6,485 bases of DNA, from positions 1 to 6,485 of the forward strand of contig SDNM01000090.1 of NCBI GenBank assembly GCA_004524385.1, read 5' to 3'. Under the pieces are notes generated by a model. It worked only from the letters and a program-made list of their open reading frames with translations. It was not told where the DNA came from and did no database searches. Shown here in pieces: positions 6,359 to 6,485 of the stretch. A program made the position numbers and the translations under genes. Every line of letters starts with the position of its first letter. Position 1 is the first letter of the stretch. Origin of the DNA: Promethearchaeota archaeon (GTDB lineage: Archaea > Asgardarchaeota > Lokiarchaeia > Sigyniarchaeales > SOKP01).

Positions 6359-6433
6359 CTGAAAAGTTTTTATTTTTAACATGGCTTCCAATAAAGTATA
6401 CTATTTATTTTACTAATTCTTAATAAAATTACA

Positions 6434-6452
6434 CTTGAAAGAAATAATATTA
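6434..6452 (+). promoter_or_regulatory. Possible promoter for a plus-strand gene starting at the window edge
   Basis: CTTGAAAG (6434-6441) followed by AAATAATATTA (6442-6452) resembles an archaeal BRE plus TATA element. Two ATG codons in different frames follow at 6479 and 6483, 27-31 bases beyond the box. That would fit a leaderless gene divergent from the UDP-glucose dehydrogenase. Only seven bases of any such gene are visible, so no CDS is called. The rest of 6296-6485 is AT-rich and holds nothing else I can name. Confidence 0.25.
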
Positions 6453-6485
6453 AAAAGCTGTTTTTAAGAGATATAGGCATGAATG

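Noticed and set aside
6395..6402. Palindrome AGTATACT in the divergent spacer as an operator
   Set aside because: Only eight bases, and the flanks do not extend the symmetry; common by chance in AT-rich DNA.
6381..6416. Tiny ORF MASNKVYYLFY in the terminal spacer
   Set aside because: Eleven codons with no ribosome-binding site or conservation evidence; expected by chance.

Overview
The window is an AT-rich stretch (roughly one third G+C by eye) carrying five protein genes and no RNA genes, mobile elements, CRISPR arrays or obvious long repeats. I read it as archaeal. None of the internal starts has a convincing Shine-Dalgarno sequence, TATA-like boxes lie at archaeal distances from the starts, and gene ends carry runs of T rather than GC-rich hairpins. 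The second glutamate dehydrogenase is also of the type found in Pyrococcus. The low G+C and the amino-acid/ferredoxin redox gene set would suit an anaerobic, amino-acid-using archaeon such as a Lokiarchaeia-like Asgard lineage. That placement is inference; a low-G+C anaerobe from another group is not excluded.

Layout. Positions 2-562 (+) hold the 3' two thirds of nfnA, the flavin/[2Fe-2S] subunit of the electron-bifurcating NADH-dependent ferredoxin:NADP+ oxidoreductase (Nfn, also called SudB). It is followed 15 bases later by complete nfnB (578-1975). A 200-base spacer with a nested inverted repeat and a TATA-like box leads to a glutamate dehydrogenase of the E. coli GdhA type (2185-3525). 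A 129-base spacer with three T7 tracts and a second TATA-like box follows. Next is a second glutamate dehydrogenase of the archaeal/Gram-positive type (3655-4914). Facing it on the minus strand is a UDP-glucose 6-dehydrogenase-like gene (4940-6295). The last 190 bases are a divergent promoter region in which another plus-strand gene may begin at the very edge.

How the genes may work together. Glutamate dehydrogenases move electrons between glutamate and NAD(P)H. Nfn couples NADPH, NADH and reduced ferredoxin. Two dehydrogenases of different subfamilies next to Nfn suggest a glutamate-centred redox hub. Glutamate oxidation could supply NADPH that Nfn converts into NADH plus low-potential ferredoxin, for instance for H2 or formate production in syntrophic growth. 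In reverse, Nfn could supply NADPH for glutamate synthesis. The families are clear from sequence; the coupling is inferred from adjacency. The UDP-glucose dehydrogenase belongs to surface-sugar (UDP-glucuronate) metabolism and looks functionally separate.

Points deserving a second look are the operator-like repeats before gdhA, the unusual nucleotide-binding loops of the second glutamate dehydrogenase and of the UDP-glucose dehydrogenase, and the apparently leaderless start of the second glutamate dehydrogenase. I do not see a clearly novel defence, mobile or RNA-based system here.
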